A stretch of 64,000 nt of DNA. Origin: Hygrocybe punicea. Lineage: Eukaryota > Basidiomycota > Agaricomycetes > Agaricales > Hygrophoraceae. A model generated the notes under the pieces. It searched no databases. It was not told the origin of the DNA and worked only from the letters and a program-made list of their open reading frames with translations. The stretch is taken from the NCBI GenBank assembly GCA_963556145.1, contig OY744461.1, forward strand, positions 9,000,891 to 9,064,890, in the 5' to 3' direction. Within the stretch, counting starts at the first letter, position 1, and the number at the start of each line of letters is the position of its first letter. Made by a program: the position numbers and the translations under genes. Below, in pieces: positions 1 to 12,101 of this stretch.

Positions 1-12
1 CTCTCATGCAAG

Positions 13-473
13 TAGTGTTTAAAGGTGCGGTCCTGGTTGCTGTAATGGTCTTTTGTCATTAGAATTGGAGTTTTGCTTGTTTAAAGGTGAAATTTGAGAT
101 TTTTGCACTGAATTCTTTTTTGTGGACTGTTATGATAGTGCCAATGAGGGTGGGCAATTGTATCTTGCACATTTCATTGCCTCTGGTTTATATAAATTGA
201 AGGAATCTACCAACAAATTCAAAAAGTATACAAATGGTGAAAAACGCGGAGTTTGTACACCTTTTGAATTTGTTGGTGGATTCTTTGAATTTATATGAAT
301 CAGAGGCATTAAAATATGCAAGACACAATTGCTCCCCCTCATTGGCACTATTATAACAGTCCACAAAAAGAAATTCAGTGCAAAAATCTCAAATTTCACC
401 TTTAAACAAGCAAAATTCCAATTCTAATGACAAAAGACTGTTACAGCAACCAGGACCGGACCTTTAAACACTA
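13..473. mobile_element. Palindromic hAT-type MITE with 8-bp target duplication
   Basis: A 461-bp foldback element: the left and right halves are reverse complements over roughly 200 bp per arm with few mismatches, centred near 240. It begins TAGTGTTTAAAGG and ends with the complement. It is flanked by the perfect 8-bp direct repeat CATGCAAG at 5-12 and 474-481. The 8-bp duplication and the TAGTG start (hAT consensus YARNG) point to mobilisation by a hAT transposase. There is no coding capacity; the open frames on both strands are products of the palindrome. Confidence 0.9.
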
Positions 474-481
474 CATGCAAG

Positions 482-3442
482 TTGTGAGCTGCTTATTTGA
501 GAGCTCATTATGCTGAGCAGCAACCACCTAAACCAGATTAGTTGACCACACTAACATGACAGGAACATAACTAACCTTTAAGCAATGGTGTGCGAGCTTA
601 ATGAGCTTCCATTCTGAAGTACTGATATGGTAGTCCACCCATGACTTGTTCTTGAGAGGGGGAGATCTTCATTACTGTTGGCCATCATACAAAAATAGTC
701 AACTGGCTTGTGTATTAAACCAGTACATGTCTAGCTATGGAAACAGGCTGTAGACATACCTTTTGACCTGCTCAAACTGATTCAAGACAGTGGGAAAGAC
801 TTCCCCACCATGAATGGACCCATAGATGAAGCTCCAAGGCTTTGACAGTATACGTGAGGTACTTATGGACCCCTTCACTTGACATCTGGACTTAATTTAC
901 CAATGCTAATACCTTGCCAAGGGTGTCACCCACATCAAAATCAACAACCACAGTGGCTGCCATAGCCTCGGCATCATCGGGTGACATATCAATATCCAGT
1001 GAGACATTGATGTCTGCCTCATGGTCTTCAATTTCCTTGTCATTGTCACTTTCCTTGGCTGACTTTGACTTTGTTTTGGTGAGAGATGGAATGGTGAGTG
1101 CCTTGATGAAATGGTACACAGCACAATGCATTTAAATAAGTTGGATCAGCATTAACGCTACTTGAAGATGGTGTGACTTACAGGATTCAAACTTGCTTTG
1201 GCTTGAGGTGCCATTGTTTTGGAACTAGTTCTGCACAAAACTCTAATGGCAACATTGTTCAAGCTAACCCCATCCCTGACCATCCAACCCAACTATGAGA
1301 GTGTTCAGAAATGTTTAGAAGTGCAAGTGACAACACATTAGCAAGATATATATACCATTGATTTGAGCTGAAATTTTCAAGTGGTGGCAGCTAGATCCTG
1401 GCCAATCAATTTGCTGGTGTGTCGTCCAATGGGTGAGCTGAATTTGAGTAGATGTTTGTGGAGTTCCCATTTCGTGTCATTATCAGGGGGAGAATAAACG
1501 AAGGAGATGCTGAATGATGTGAAAGGTCATCATTTCCAAGTTGACCACCCATCCCAGACTATGGACACCTTTGAAGAGATACGCTACGACTCAGTTAGTA
1601 GAGCATGTACTAAGAAAAACCTCATACTCACGTCAATGAGTTCCAATGTCACCTCTTCGAGTTTTGCAACCTTTTCATTGACAGCACCAGCAATATATGA
1701 CTTGTGGGGAATGTTGTCATCTTGGATCTTGTGATTGAGATAGGTGATAAACCCATGAATGGCAAGTCGTTCGACAAAGCAAAATGGCTACAAGCTGTTG
1801 TGAGCAGCAACTAAAATGTAAAATGGTACTTCTGCTTACTAGATCACATGTTGCAACAATGGTGAGCATGTGCTCCTGGATACCTTTTTTTGTGACCAGA
1901 GGGGTGGGTGGCAGATTTGATGTGGTGTACAGTGTGTACTTTGTAACTGACTGCTGATGCGACTGAGATCCACTACAAAATGACATCAGAACACTCAGTA
2001 TATATGTTGTATACTCACAATTTGTCCTTGCCATGCTCATTTGGAGGGATCCAACCCAAGGACAAGTCCAGTTTGTTGGCAGGCAGGGATTGAATCCATA
2101 ATTGGTGCACTTTGTCCAATATTCATCGAGATGGCATCTGTAAAGAGGTCAGCCTATGTTGTAACAAGAGCCTGGCTACAAAAATCATATAATCATACCT
2201 CACAAGATGTGGTCATTGTGAACTGATGTTTCTGGCCAAAAATGCCTTCTTCTTGCTGCCGTTCTCATCACTGGAGTGGGGTACATAAAATTAAGATTAT
2301 AACAAGCAGTGCAGATAAACTTACAGGCAGAATTTGTAGAACCACCCTTTCACAAGGGTGTTCTTGGAAGGATGGGATCCTGTCCCATCCTTGTTGCAGA
2401 GGTGAAGGTCCTTGGTCATGTCATTCATATGGCGCTGTTGTTACGTACATACATCACTGTGTGTCAACACATGTAACAAGAATCTCGACTCGTGCCTACT
2501 CCCCCACTTTCTTTGTCCTCGTTCTCATCACCGTCATCACCCTCTGACTGTGTCACATTGTCCCCACTGTCTGGCAATGCTGCCAGCAACTTCTTCGGTA
2601 TCGCTTTCTCGGGTTTGTGTGCGGGCATGTTTCATGTGGGTGGAGGTCAGTTTAGCTTTCTTTGCTCTTGACTTGGGTTTTGACTTGTTCTGACCATGCT
2701 GATTCTCAGATTCATCCAAATCTTCAGGTTGTCACCAACCTTTCCACCTCTGTGTCCACTTCACTACAAGAACCTCATCATCAGAATCAAGAATTTGAGA
2801 GAGTGTTCGCTGGAATCATCACAGACAGTACATAGTATTTACATACTTTGACCATTGGGAAGACTGAAGTGTCCAATACCCCATTCCCATCGTGTTTGAA
2901 GACATTCACATCCAAAGGTGAATCTGGCCTAACCATCTTGCTAGTGTCCTTCAAGGTCCCATCATCCCGACATGTCGCATCGCCATGGGGTTGACCAGGA
3001 TCCTTAAAGTAGGTTTTCAGTTCATCTGAAGGTGAATCTGGCCATACCATCTCACTAGTGTCCTTCAAGGTCCCATTGTTGTGACATGCATCACCATTTA
3101 GTTTAGTTGGATCCTTCAAGTAGGTTTGGGGTTTGTTTGAGCTCGAGGACACATTCATTTTTTTTTTCTTTCTGATTTGTGCTCCAAAATGTGTCTAATC
3201 TATTCTTTGATGACCCAGCTATGCCATCTATGAGATTTGAAAGGCCTGTGGGAACACAGTGAGAATTCTACAAGACATATGCATGTAAACAAGTGAGTAA
3301 CCTCCTGGATGATGCTGCGATTGTGCTGATCTGGTGGTAGGGTAATCTTCTCCCTGGGCACATTTTGAAGGGTGCAAGTGTCGTGATCTCTCAATAATGA
3401 GGGTTGGGTCTGGCTGGTTGTGTTCCCTTCATGCCATGACAT
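482..3442 (-). pseudogene. hAT-family transposase, degenerate
   Basis: Not one open frame, but stretches of a basidiomycete-type hAT transposase can be read in order on the minus strand. About 3442-2787 gives a low-complexity N-terminus with an internally repeated segment (two LKDT-S-MV-PDSP blocks). About 1760-1790 reads VERLAIHGFITYL. About 1540-1563 reads IVWDGWS, the DGWT-like catalytic region. 892-1131 gives an acidic linker ending LGKVLALVN, and 786-807 reads WGSLSHC. Frame changes and in-frame stops separate the blocks; some gaps are intron-sized. These blocks match the usual order of the hAT DDE/RNase H fold and C-terminal dimerisation region. The MITE at 13-473 lies at its 3' side. 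Family assignment is by recognised motifs; exact exon limits cannot be given. Confidence 0.65.
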
Positions 3443-4190
3443 GAAGTGGAGAAAAGGGGTATGTATTGTTTGTGTTTGATTTGATCAGATGCTTGCTGAG
3501 CTCTGATGTGATTTATAGATATAGTTGATTTATTGTGTATATAGTACTGTCTACCCTACTGTAGCTGGAGAGTGGTGTAATGACAATCTCACAGGGAACA
3601 CAATTGATGGGGCTGGGCCGGGTCGGCCCCAGGTCAACCCTGCAGGGCCAAGTGTGATCAACATTGGCCCTGGCCCTTATATGCCAGGCCAGGGCCATTA
3701 GAAAGCAGCCCAACCCTGGCACATGAAGGGCCAGTGGAGAGAACTACAAACCGTGGGAATCTCAGCATGTGACTGAATACTTGCTACCACTCTACTGGGC
3801 TGGGTCAACCCTTGGGCCAACCAGGCCTGGCCCTGCCCTTGGACAGTGTACCTGTGCCCTCAAGTGAAGAGAGGTAAACTGAAATTTTAGTCAAGTCCTC
3901 AAAAGCCTGCCCTAAAGTCACACATGTGAAAGCAAAAAAAAACAGACTCAATTGAAAGCAATAGTAAATCAATGGTACAAACACCCAAACAAATATTGGC
4001 AAGATTACAACCACATCTAATTCTATGGAGTCCATTTTTCTACATAGAGATCCAAACAGAGTCAAGAAAAACCAAAGAACAGACACAAATGTCCAGAAAG
4101 AGTCCACCAAATTTAAGAACAGCCATCAATAACATTTCACAGTCAATAATAGACAGGTAACATACCCAATCAAAGTATATCAGTCAACAG
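3443..4190. other. Intergenic stretch with GGCC-rich block
   Basis: No gene seen. At 3600-3850 the sequence is dense in GGCC, GGGCC and TGGGCTGGGTCAACCC-like words on both strands, as in subterminal regions of MITEs, but I could not define matching ends. 3860-4190 is A-rich single-copy-looking sequence and could be the 3' tail of the Helitron on the minus strand. Confidence 0.4.
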
Positions 4191-4193
4191 TTC

Positions 4194-5899
4194 TCAATAC
4201 ACAATGTTTGATGTAGAGGTGTCATTAGAGTGATGAGGAAACAGAACTTTGATCCTATCTCCAGAAGTGCAGTGGGAAAGAGCAGAGTAGAGCTGGCCAT
4301 GAGAGGAGATTGGTTCATGAAGGTCCAAACCAACATTGATGACAGATTGGCCTTGTGATTTGTTGAGTGTCATGGCAAAGGCAAGATGCACAGGGAACTG
4401 GTGCCTTGACAAAGGGATGCCAAATGAATCATCTGAAGGCTTGATGGTAATCCTTGGAATGAAGACGGTTTGTCCAGCATGTTTGCCTCCCAAAATGCGA
4501 CACTGCAAAACACATGGTTTGATGTCTGTCAAAATCATGCAGGTTCCATTGCAAAGGCCATTTTAAACATTGATGTTTTGAAGAAGCATGAGAGGACAGC
4601 CTATTTTCAAGGCAAGGTTGGCCAAGGGTAAGCCTGATGCCTTTTGAGCATTGAGGAACTCGATGGGGTAAATGTTTTCAATGCTGACAACTTTGTCAGT
4701 TGATCTGATGGTACACTCTTCACCTGGAAACCTGTCAAGGATAGCCTGGTTGAGGTCATCCACGTAGTTGTTGGTTGGAGAGAGAATTGTGCAGTCAAGG
4801 AAATAGTGATCCGGTTTCTCACCAACTGCAATTCCTGGATACAGATTGTCAATCAGGGATTTGATGGTGTTTTCTGGCATGTGCATGTGAAGTGGGAGAT
4901 GGATGGTGTTTTGGGGACACAACCCATGACTGGCACCTACCTCCAACAGTCATGCTGCAAATGCCTCACTCTCTGGGGTTTGATCCAAACACATGTTCTG
5001 TTTCAAGTGAAGGACCTGTATGTGTGGCCATAAGGTGGATCTTTTGAGAGAGGAATTGACTATCCTCTCCCTGCAGCCATGGGGAATGACTGGGGTAGTC
5101 TGGTGAAAGTCACCTCCAAACAGCATTGTCATTCCTCCAAAGAGTCTGTTATCATCCAGGACATCTTTCAATGTGCAATTGAGTGCCTCGATAGCATGAC
5201 GATGCTGCATTGGAGCTTCATCCCAAATGATGATGTCTGTCTGCCTCAAAACATCTGCAAGTTCACTTTGCTTCTGTATTCTGCAAGTGGAGTCCTTGAA
5301 GATGGGAATGGGAATTTTTAATTGAGAGTGAGTGGTGCTTCCACCATCCAAGATGAGAGCAGAGATGGCAGAGGAGGTGACAGTAAGAGTGACCTTGTGA
5401 TTGGCATGAACTGTTGCAACAATGGTATTGCAGACAAAGGTCTTTCCTCCACCACCTGCACTGTGAATGAAGAAAGCCTTTCCCTCCTTGTTGTTGATGG
5501 AATGCATGATGGTGTCATAAGCAGCATGTTGCTCAAGATTGAAGCACCCCCTGTTGAAGTCGACACAAAGCAAGAGATTGTATGGGTTGAAATCCAATTG
5601 CTGCTGCAGAAGTTGATTAGGATTCTGCTGGACCTGCCATTCACCTGCAGAAAGAGGCATAGGAGGATAGAGAGAGAGGTTTTTGCCAGAATTAAGAAGG
5701 ATGACATTGATCAAAAACAGGCCATAATCGTAAACCTGGTCCTCTGTGGGATCTGGGATGCTGTGATGATTTATGATCCTGACACGCAAGTCATTGCAAA
5801 TGTGAACCCTATGTTGAGTCCAAAGCATGTCTGGTTGAGTTGGTATACAGTGCATAAGGATTGTGGCAAAGAGGATGTGCAATTGACTGCTCGTTTGTA
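4194..5899 (-). pseudogene. Helitron PIF1-like DNA helicase, C-terminal part
   Basis: Minus-strand pieces 5882-4950, 4946-4563 and 4538-4194 join into the C-terminal half of a PIF1/RecD-type helicase of the kind fused to Rep in Helitrons. Visible motifs in order: Walker A as SAGGGGKT (about 5445), WDEAPM for motif II (about 5215), FGGDFHQ for motif III (about 5110), and near the C-terminus LNKSQGQSV and YSALSHC (about 4380-4260), motifs V and VI of the superfamily. There are two in-frame breaks, one near 4948 and one near 4560. The Rep/HUH domain and the helicase N-terminus are absent because the gene stops at the start of the chromovirus sequence at about 5900. Role if intact: unwinding in rolling-circle transposition. 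Confidence 0.85.
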
Positions 5900-5907
5900 T
5901 TTTGCCT

Positions 5908-6408
5908 GTTCACTCTGGTTCTGACTCCGATCCTGACCCCGATGCCAACCTTGACATCATCAATTGGGTCCATCACATCATTGATGATAACCACAATCGA
6001 CATGCTACACCGATCATCACTGACGAGCCATGTATATCATACACCCTCATACATGCCTTAAACAACATGGCACAACACAATCATTGTGTCCACTGTTTAC
6101 TGTCACCAGACCCCCAATACAGTTGCTGGCCACCATGTTGGCACCCCAACATGTGCATAACATGAACCAAGCAAAGACACCATTCATCTCAGAGCTCAGC
6201 CTCCTCATTACCATGCATCATGATGAAGAAGCCTATGCTGAAGATGTTCTGATATATAAACCCAGACATTTGTAATTAGTAACCTTAAGTCTAGTTTAGC
6301 TACTCTTCCCCAGATTGCCACCTTGACCCACCTAGACAAACTTCCCCCCCTCCTATTATCCTTTGTACTCACACTTCATAAATCTCATTCTCATTTGGTT
6401 GATTGTTG
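5908..6408 (+). repeat. 5' LTR of Ret-1
   Basis: Starts TGTTCACTCTGG and ends just before GGAGCCCACA (primer-binding-site position, 6411-6420). It is homologous to 29107-29642 of Ret-2, including the TATATAAACCC box near 6253 and the stretch GTAACCTTAAGTCTAGTTTAGC. It also contains a readable protein segment (about 5912-6165), shared with Ret-2 and with 16768-16820, which suggests that pol coding ran into the 3' LTR in the ancestral element. Confidence 0.65.
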
Positions 6409-6759
6409 CCGGAGCCCACAGTTAAGACCATGATCCATAACATAAAACTAGACTTCTCTCTACTCCCTTGACAAACAACCACAACAACCTGTGACACCAG
6501 AATCGCCAGAACCTTCCAACGACAAATTTGATCATTATATTGCAACAAGCACTACCTTCCAACCCCCGCCTTTCTCCTTGACATCACTTCCTCCTTCAAC
6601 AACTCCTCCTCACCATCAAACTTACCACCACATCACAATGTCCACCTCTACAGCACCCACAGCCCTGTCGACTCCTAAATTCCATATTGCCCCATCTCTG
6701 CAGAGCTTGAGACCTCCCTTGGATCAGCACTAGCACCCCACACTTAGAGACTCTCTGTG

Positions 6760-7130
6760 TATCAGCAGAGAGTATTGAATTCAATCCAAAACTCATCCGT
6801 GGTCATTTTTCCTTGTCGTAAGTCATTGAGTTTCGTCAATGTGTCTTTCTTCTGGTCTGGCTTCTCAAAGTGTCACCAGAATTCGGTTTCGAATTCAGCC
6901 AATGATCCAAAATTGACCGGGTTGTGACTGAGTGCAACGTCAATGTATTCATCAGCCCATCGACCAGTGAGTCCTCCTTGCAAATATGAAAGGATGAACA
7001 AGATACACTTCTCATCTGTATTGAGGTGCACTTGGTTTGCCCAGATATAAATGTGGGCACTTCATATGAATGTTTTGTATCCTTCTTTATTGCCATCATA
7101 TTTAGTCAGTGGAGGAAAAGGGGGAATCCA
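6760..7130 (-). pseudogene. gag segment in inverted orientation
   Basis: On the minus strand, 7099-6776 reads as the retrotransposon gag core: KYDGNKEGYKTF-like start near 7095, then a LSYLQGGL-like stretch, then GRWADEYIDVALSH. This aligns to 29995-30330 of Ret-2, but on the opposite strand to the gag sequence on both sides. It is either an internal inversion in Ret-1 or a patch from another copy; the flank at 7110-7180 has no Ret-2 counterpart, which favours a foreign patch. Confidence 0.7.
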
Positions 7131-7305
7131 ATCCTGTTTGTTTGTACTTGTTGTGCTTCAATAAGTACATAACAAAAACTAACTAATAAAAATAGGTAAA
7201 ATATGTGAATCGGACCTCAGACACGCAGCGTGCATATCACCACCGGATGTCTGGTTTAACTAAAACCGAAAACCTCACATACGTCATCCAGCTCATTGAG
7301 CTACA

Positions 7306-8588
7306 TAGGCAAATACATGGATTTGGCAGATCAGTGCAGATCACGGATACGGATCGCCTTGGATATGGGTATGGATACCATTTTTGGTATCTGCCAACCC
7401 ATGTATCTGTATCTGGCGATCTGTGGTTCCTATTTGGGCAGTGTCACGGTATCTGCATCACACATCAACATCACCAACTAGCGTTACATAACCACCACCA
7501 CACCCTCAATGGCTATGCAAGGATGAGCGCACATGTGGCGACCAGAGGACAACAAAAGAAGAAGCAGGAAAATGGCTGAGGGGTGGTGCTCCCACCTCCC
7601 AACCTACAGGTAAGTCTCCATTTATCATCAAGTAAGGAACTCTAGCTAACTATGCTACAACAACAACAACAACAACAACATGGGGCAACAGAACGTAATG
7701 ACACATCCCCCTCTCGTCCACCTTGTGGACATGCAACAGTGATGACGATGACATGTCCCCATCTTGTCCACCTCACAGATGCACAACAATGCATCTGACA
7801 GCATATGCCCCCCTCATTCCCCATCTCGATCACCTTGCAGACATGCACGTCATGTCAATTGATGCTGGCGCTGCATCCACGAGGTTGCAGAGTGGAATGG
7901 GCACTGTGTACCATTGTGACCTGTGGATGTTTGGGTGCAGGGGTGGGTGAACACCGCCTTGGGTATGGTGTTCACAGGTATGTGCGGTGTCAGCCGACCC
8001 AACCCGTTCAAGACCTGTGGCCTACCCTACCACCAATGACATCGACCACAACCACAACCATGCCACTGACAGACCAGAAGAGAGGGAAAAGGGCTGAGAC
8101 TGCGAGGTACCTGGCACCAAGATGGATGACAGGAGTGTGGGTGTAGCCCATGCTCCCATTTCCACAGCTCATGGCTCATCCACGAACACAACCACCTTGC
8201 GAACACGCATGTCTGCGACCACCTCACCAACACACATGTCCATGACCACCTCACCAACATGCACATCCACATCAATTGATGTGCGCATGGCGTTTGCAAG
8301 GTGTCTGGCATGCAAACCATGGGCACCCACCATCAACAGGTGCGGTTTGGTACCTGTCACCGGGACAGGGGCGGTGACCATGGGTATGGGCCTGTTTTAC
8401 CTCACACAAGCATGCCGCAATGTCAATTGACATTGGCTTGGCGAACGTGAGGTAAATGCCCACCAATCCATCTGTATCCATGATGAAATCCATATCCATA
8501 TCCATATTCATGGCTTGGGTATGGATATTGATGGATACAGATATGGATAGCCTCATATGTATCCACAGAGTATCCATGCAATAGCCTA
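7306..8588 (+). mobile_element. Element A: non-autonomous hAT-like element with hairpins
   Basis: 1283 bp inserted in Ret-1 gag. Perfect 8-bp duplication GAGCTACA at 7298-7305 and 8589-8596. Ends TAGGCAAATACATGGAT and, inverted, TAGGCTATTGCATGGAT (14 of 17). It is rich in subterminal GGATA/TATCC words. Inside: hairpin 1 core GGTGGTGCTCCCACC (about 7582-7596) followed by CAG^GTAAGT at 7610; a (CAA)n run at 7656-7680; three TCAATTGA sites. The best of these lies in a hairpin at 8396-8456 with 10-bp complementary arms (TTTACCTCAC). No protein gene. Confidence 0.9.
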
Positions 8589-9747
8589 GAGCTACATATG
8601 AACAAATCCCTGATTGACCAAATCTACACCTCCCAAAATATCCCAACTACCGTTGATGAATGGCGAACCCAGACCACAAAGCTTGACCAGCAATGGTGAT
8701 GCTGTCAGGAGCAAATATGTTCCATGACAATGACTACCCCAAAACCACGATACGCTATAACTACCACAACACAGGCAACACCTGTACCAGTATGACCACA
8801 ATCTGAATCTGTCCCCATGGATGTTGAGACATGAAGGACACAACTGAGACAGCAAATGTTCATACACTTGACATATGAACAACGTCTCAATTATATGAAG
8901 AAGGTATCTGTTTCAAATGTCGACAGCCAGGATATGTTTCCTGCAATTGTCCCAAACAATGAGGACAGCAACAAGTCTGGTCTACGATGACCACACCCCA
9001 GACACAGAGACAGGAACAGGATGATGGCAAGGATGCCAGGATTGCTGTGCTCATGGATGAGCTGGCAATGTTGAAGAAGAAATGAGAGGATTTTTAAAGA
9101 AGTGACGTGCAGCACAGGAGGCCACGATCGCACAACTCGAGAATGATGTAACTGTATATAAACAATTCAATACTGTTTTCACCAAACTCAAAGACCTCCA
9201 AAACAACCTACACCAAAACCCAGATCCAGAGACAAAAGAGAAACGTAACATGTGGCAAGATACCCATGTCACAGAAGATGAAACGACACAAGAAACACAA
9301 AATACCGAACACATTTGTGCACATCAACACAATCATGGATATCATGAACAAGAACAAAAGACCACAATTGAATCCAAGTTCAATGCTGCAGAAACAATCA
9401 TTGCAATACAAAATACAACCATGGGCTATGCCCTTGACTTGCTCAATGATTATGATATTCATGGCCAATGGACAGGGAAGATCTCGCCTGGGCTGGTTCT
9501 TTCACTGAATCGTTGACCAATTGATGAAGCAATTAAATGGTTAGTACAAGAAGTGCCACATGGTTCACCGCATGAACCTTGAACAAGTCTGAGCTATCAC
9601 CAGAAAGGATTCCAAACTGTGGATGGCACTACTAGTCCATGGCTTTGTCACTGTTCCACAAGATGGTCATCAATATCCGAGGACTGGTCTCATTGATTGT
9701 GGATGTACAATTTGCGCCATCGATGTCGGTTATGTTAAAGCACACAA

Positions 9748-10163
9748 CATCAGGAAAACTCAATTCCACTTAATTTCACTTTATTCTGTCTTATTTGTCT
9801 TATTCTGTCTTACAAGTCTTGTTTCAAGGAGGATCTCACCCTTTTTTTAAGAAAATCCCTTAATGCATCTTACATCACATAAAATTGAAAATCAAGACAC
9901 TTTAAGATAACATCAAGTAAACTAAGATATCAAGTCAATGATGATTGTTATTGCTTGTTCACTTCAGAGTCTCTCTTGAGTCATCTTAATGTATCTTGAT
10001 GTGTCTTGATGTTCAATTTTATATAGTGTCAGACATATTAAGAAATTTTCTTGAAAAAAGGGTGTGACCCTCCTTGAAACAAGACTTATATAACAGAATA
10101 AGACAAATAAGACAAAATTAAGTGAAATTAAGTGAAATTAAGTGAAATTGAGGTTTCCTGATG
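9748..10163. mobile_element. Palindromic MITE, CATCAGG ends
   Basis: 416 bp with long inverted arms (CATCAGGAAAACTCAATT outward; both arms carry tandem TTAATTTCACTT and TTGTCTTATT words). It interrupts the Ret-1 protease domain. Flanks read ...CACAA and AACATCC..., so removal restores the sequence GCACACAACATCCTG expected from Ret-2. The duplication is AA (or AACA if the ends are drawn 3 bp in). The element at 47206-49168 has the same end sequence and the same flank. Confidence 0.75.
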
Positions 10164-10822
10164 AACATCCTGATGAAACCATATTTGAATCCATTCAATT
10201 CATATATGAGTGATGGGACACAACCAAAAACAGGACAAAGTACGGAATACTGTGAACTTCATCTATGCCTTGGAGATCACCAAGAACTTCTTCGTTTTGC
10301 TGTGACGACATCAGCCAAAATGGATATATTTTTGGGATATGATTGGTTAAAAAAGCATAACCTGGAAATTGATTGGTGTGAAAATGAAATCAAGTTTTCT
10401 CAATGTCTTTCTGGGTGTGGCAAATCATCCATGATATGATCAACAGAGTTCAATACTGTCATTTGGGAATGACCTCTTTGGTTCAACAAGGTGATGGAAG
10501 ACACAATGGAACCAGCACATTTCTGCTCATTCATGACAAATTCAATGGAACTCATGATAAAAGTGCAAGAACAGCAAAAAGAGAAGACCTTCGAGGAGTT
10601 AGTTCCTGAAGTTTATCATGAATATCAAGATGTCTTTGAACCATCTGGCTGTGACAAACTTCCTGCACGAAAACCATGGGATCATGCCATTACATTGAAG
10701 CCCGATGCACCAGATCATCACAATTGCAAACTTTATCTGTTATGACCGATTGAACAACAAGACCTGGATAAATTCCTTGACGAGAACCTCAAAACTGGAT
10801 GAATTCGACCATTGAAGTCACC

Positions 10823-12101
10823 TAAGGCATGTCACGACTCTGGGTAACCCACAGGTCACAATGGGTTTACCCATGGGAAAACTTGTGGGTATCTTACTTG
10901 TGAGTACCATTTACCGGTTGTCTGAAATACTCATGGATCTGGGTGTCCACGTATTATCTCTCAGGTACCTGTGTGAGTACTCGCGGGTCACAGCTAAAAC
11001 TCATTCTCTGTAGATACTCAAATGTTTAATTTTTGTCTGTATGAAATCATGGGAACTTAGATCATGTGATCTTAAACGAAGACACGAAATGTCAACCCAA
11101 CAATAACAGCAACACTCATGAGACAAAACGGTAAGCTTTCACAGAAGCTTCACTTTACTGACATTTTATTACACAGAGAATCATGATGAGGACAGCCGGA
11201 AACAGCAGCAGCAGTGGCAGCAGCCCACACCAACACCACACTCACGATGGGAACCAGGGATGGTAGCAACACAAGGACACAGCGGGGAGTGGTGTGTCCA
11301 CCCCCGCTGCTAAGATAAGTTTTTGTTGTCATCTATTTTATTTATCTATACTTACCCCCCACAGGTCCATGATGCCCATGGCAACCACAGCAGCTGTGGC
11401 AGCAACAACCGCTGCAGCGGCGGCAGCAATGGCAGCAGCAGTGGGAATGGCAGCAGCGGGAATGGCAACAGCAGGAATGGCAGCAGTGGGAATGGCAACA
11501 GTGGGAATGGCAGCAGTGGGAACGGCAACAGCGGGAACAGCAGCAGTGGGAACAGCAACAGCGGGAATGGCAACAGCGGGAACGGCAACAGCGGGAACAG
11601 CAGCAGTGGGAACAGCAACAGCGGGAACGGCAACAGCGGGAATGGCAGCAGTGGGAATGGCAGCAGCGGGAATGGCAGCAGCGGGAATGGCAGCAGCGGG
11701 AATGGCAGCAGCAGCAATAGCGGCAGCAACAATGGCACTGGCAGCAACACAGCAGCAACAGCGCTGGCAGCAATGCAACAGCAACAGCTGTGGCTGGTGC
11801 TGCTGAAAGGTCCCCCCTCCTCCCCACTCCTCCCAACTCCTCACAACCCCATGCCCACGTCAATTGACGTGGCACTGTGGCTTGTGAGGAAATTTGAGGG
11901 TGGAGGAGGATGGTTCACGGTTCAAAGCGCATTGAGCCCCAGGTCACCTGCAAGTACCCATGGATCTGTGGGTAGCTGACCCATGGATCCGAGTCCAGTG
12001 GATTGAAAAACCCACACAAATCTGGGTTAGTAAATTTTGATTAAAAAAAATTCGCGAGTTTGGATCTGGATCACCCACGAGTGCACTCGTGACATGCCTT
12101 A
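10823..12101 (+). mobile_element. Element B: non-autonomous hAT-like element with introns and hairpins
   Basis: 1279 bp in the Ret-1 RT region with perfect duplication AAGTCACC (10815-10822, 12102-12109). Terminal repeats TAAGGCATGTCACGA. Order inside: palindromic module CTTAGATCATGTGATCTTAA (11056-11075); intron-like 11131-11176 (GTAAGC...TTTACTGAC...ACACAG); hairpin 1 at 11281-11308 with AGCGGGG/CCCCGCT arms; intron-like 11315-11364, with its donor changed to ATAAGT; a 15-bp minisatellite; hairpin 2 at 11839-11889 with CCTCACAA/TTGTGAGG arms around CACGTCAATTGACGTG. The long open frames over the repeat are low-complexity artefacts. Confidence 0.92.
11383..11765 (+). repeat. 15-bp minisatellite (GGCAACAGCGGGAAY variants)
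   Basis: About twenty tandem or near-tandem copies of a 15-bp unit GGCARCAGYGGGAAY, flanked by CAG-rich sequence, forming the central exon-like part of element B. Sites alternate between AAC/AGC and AAT/AAC variants in higher-order blocks. It is open in five frames because the unit length is divisible by three and contains no stop. Confidence 0.9.

Larger units (their letters stand above)
6480..9097 (+). pseudogene. Ret-1 gag, broken
   Basis: Plus-strand gag remains: N-terminal part about 6630-6735, middle about 7205-7305, then after element A the C-terminal part 8589-9097. The latter holds a CCHC zinc knuckle reading CFKCRQPGYVSCNC with one frame break before it (about 8905-8950). The corresponding intact Ret-2 gag is at 29920-30906. 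A segment of about 350 bp is present in inverted orientation (next entry) and element A sits at 7306. Several CAA/CAG/CGA codons of Ret-2 are stops here. Confidence 0.75.

Noticed and set aside
11294..11979. Long open frames (Ala/Gly/Ser/Asn-rich) over the element B repeat on both strands
   Set aside because: They are open in five frames because the repeat unit is 15 bp without stops. There is no domain, and the sequence lies inside a non-autonomous element with intron-like borders.
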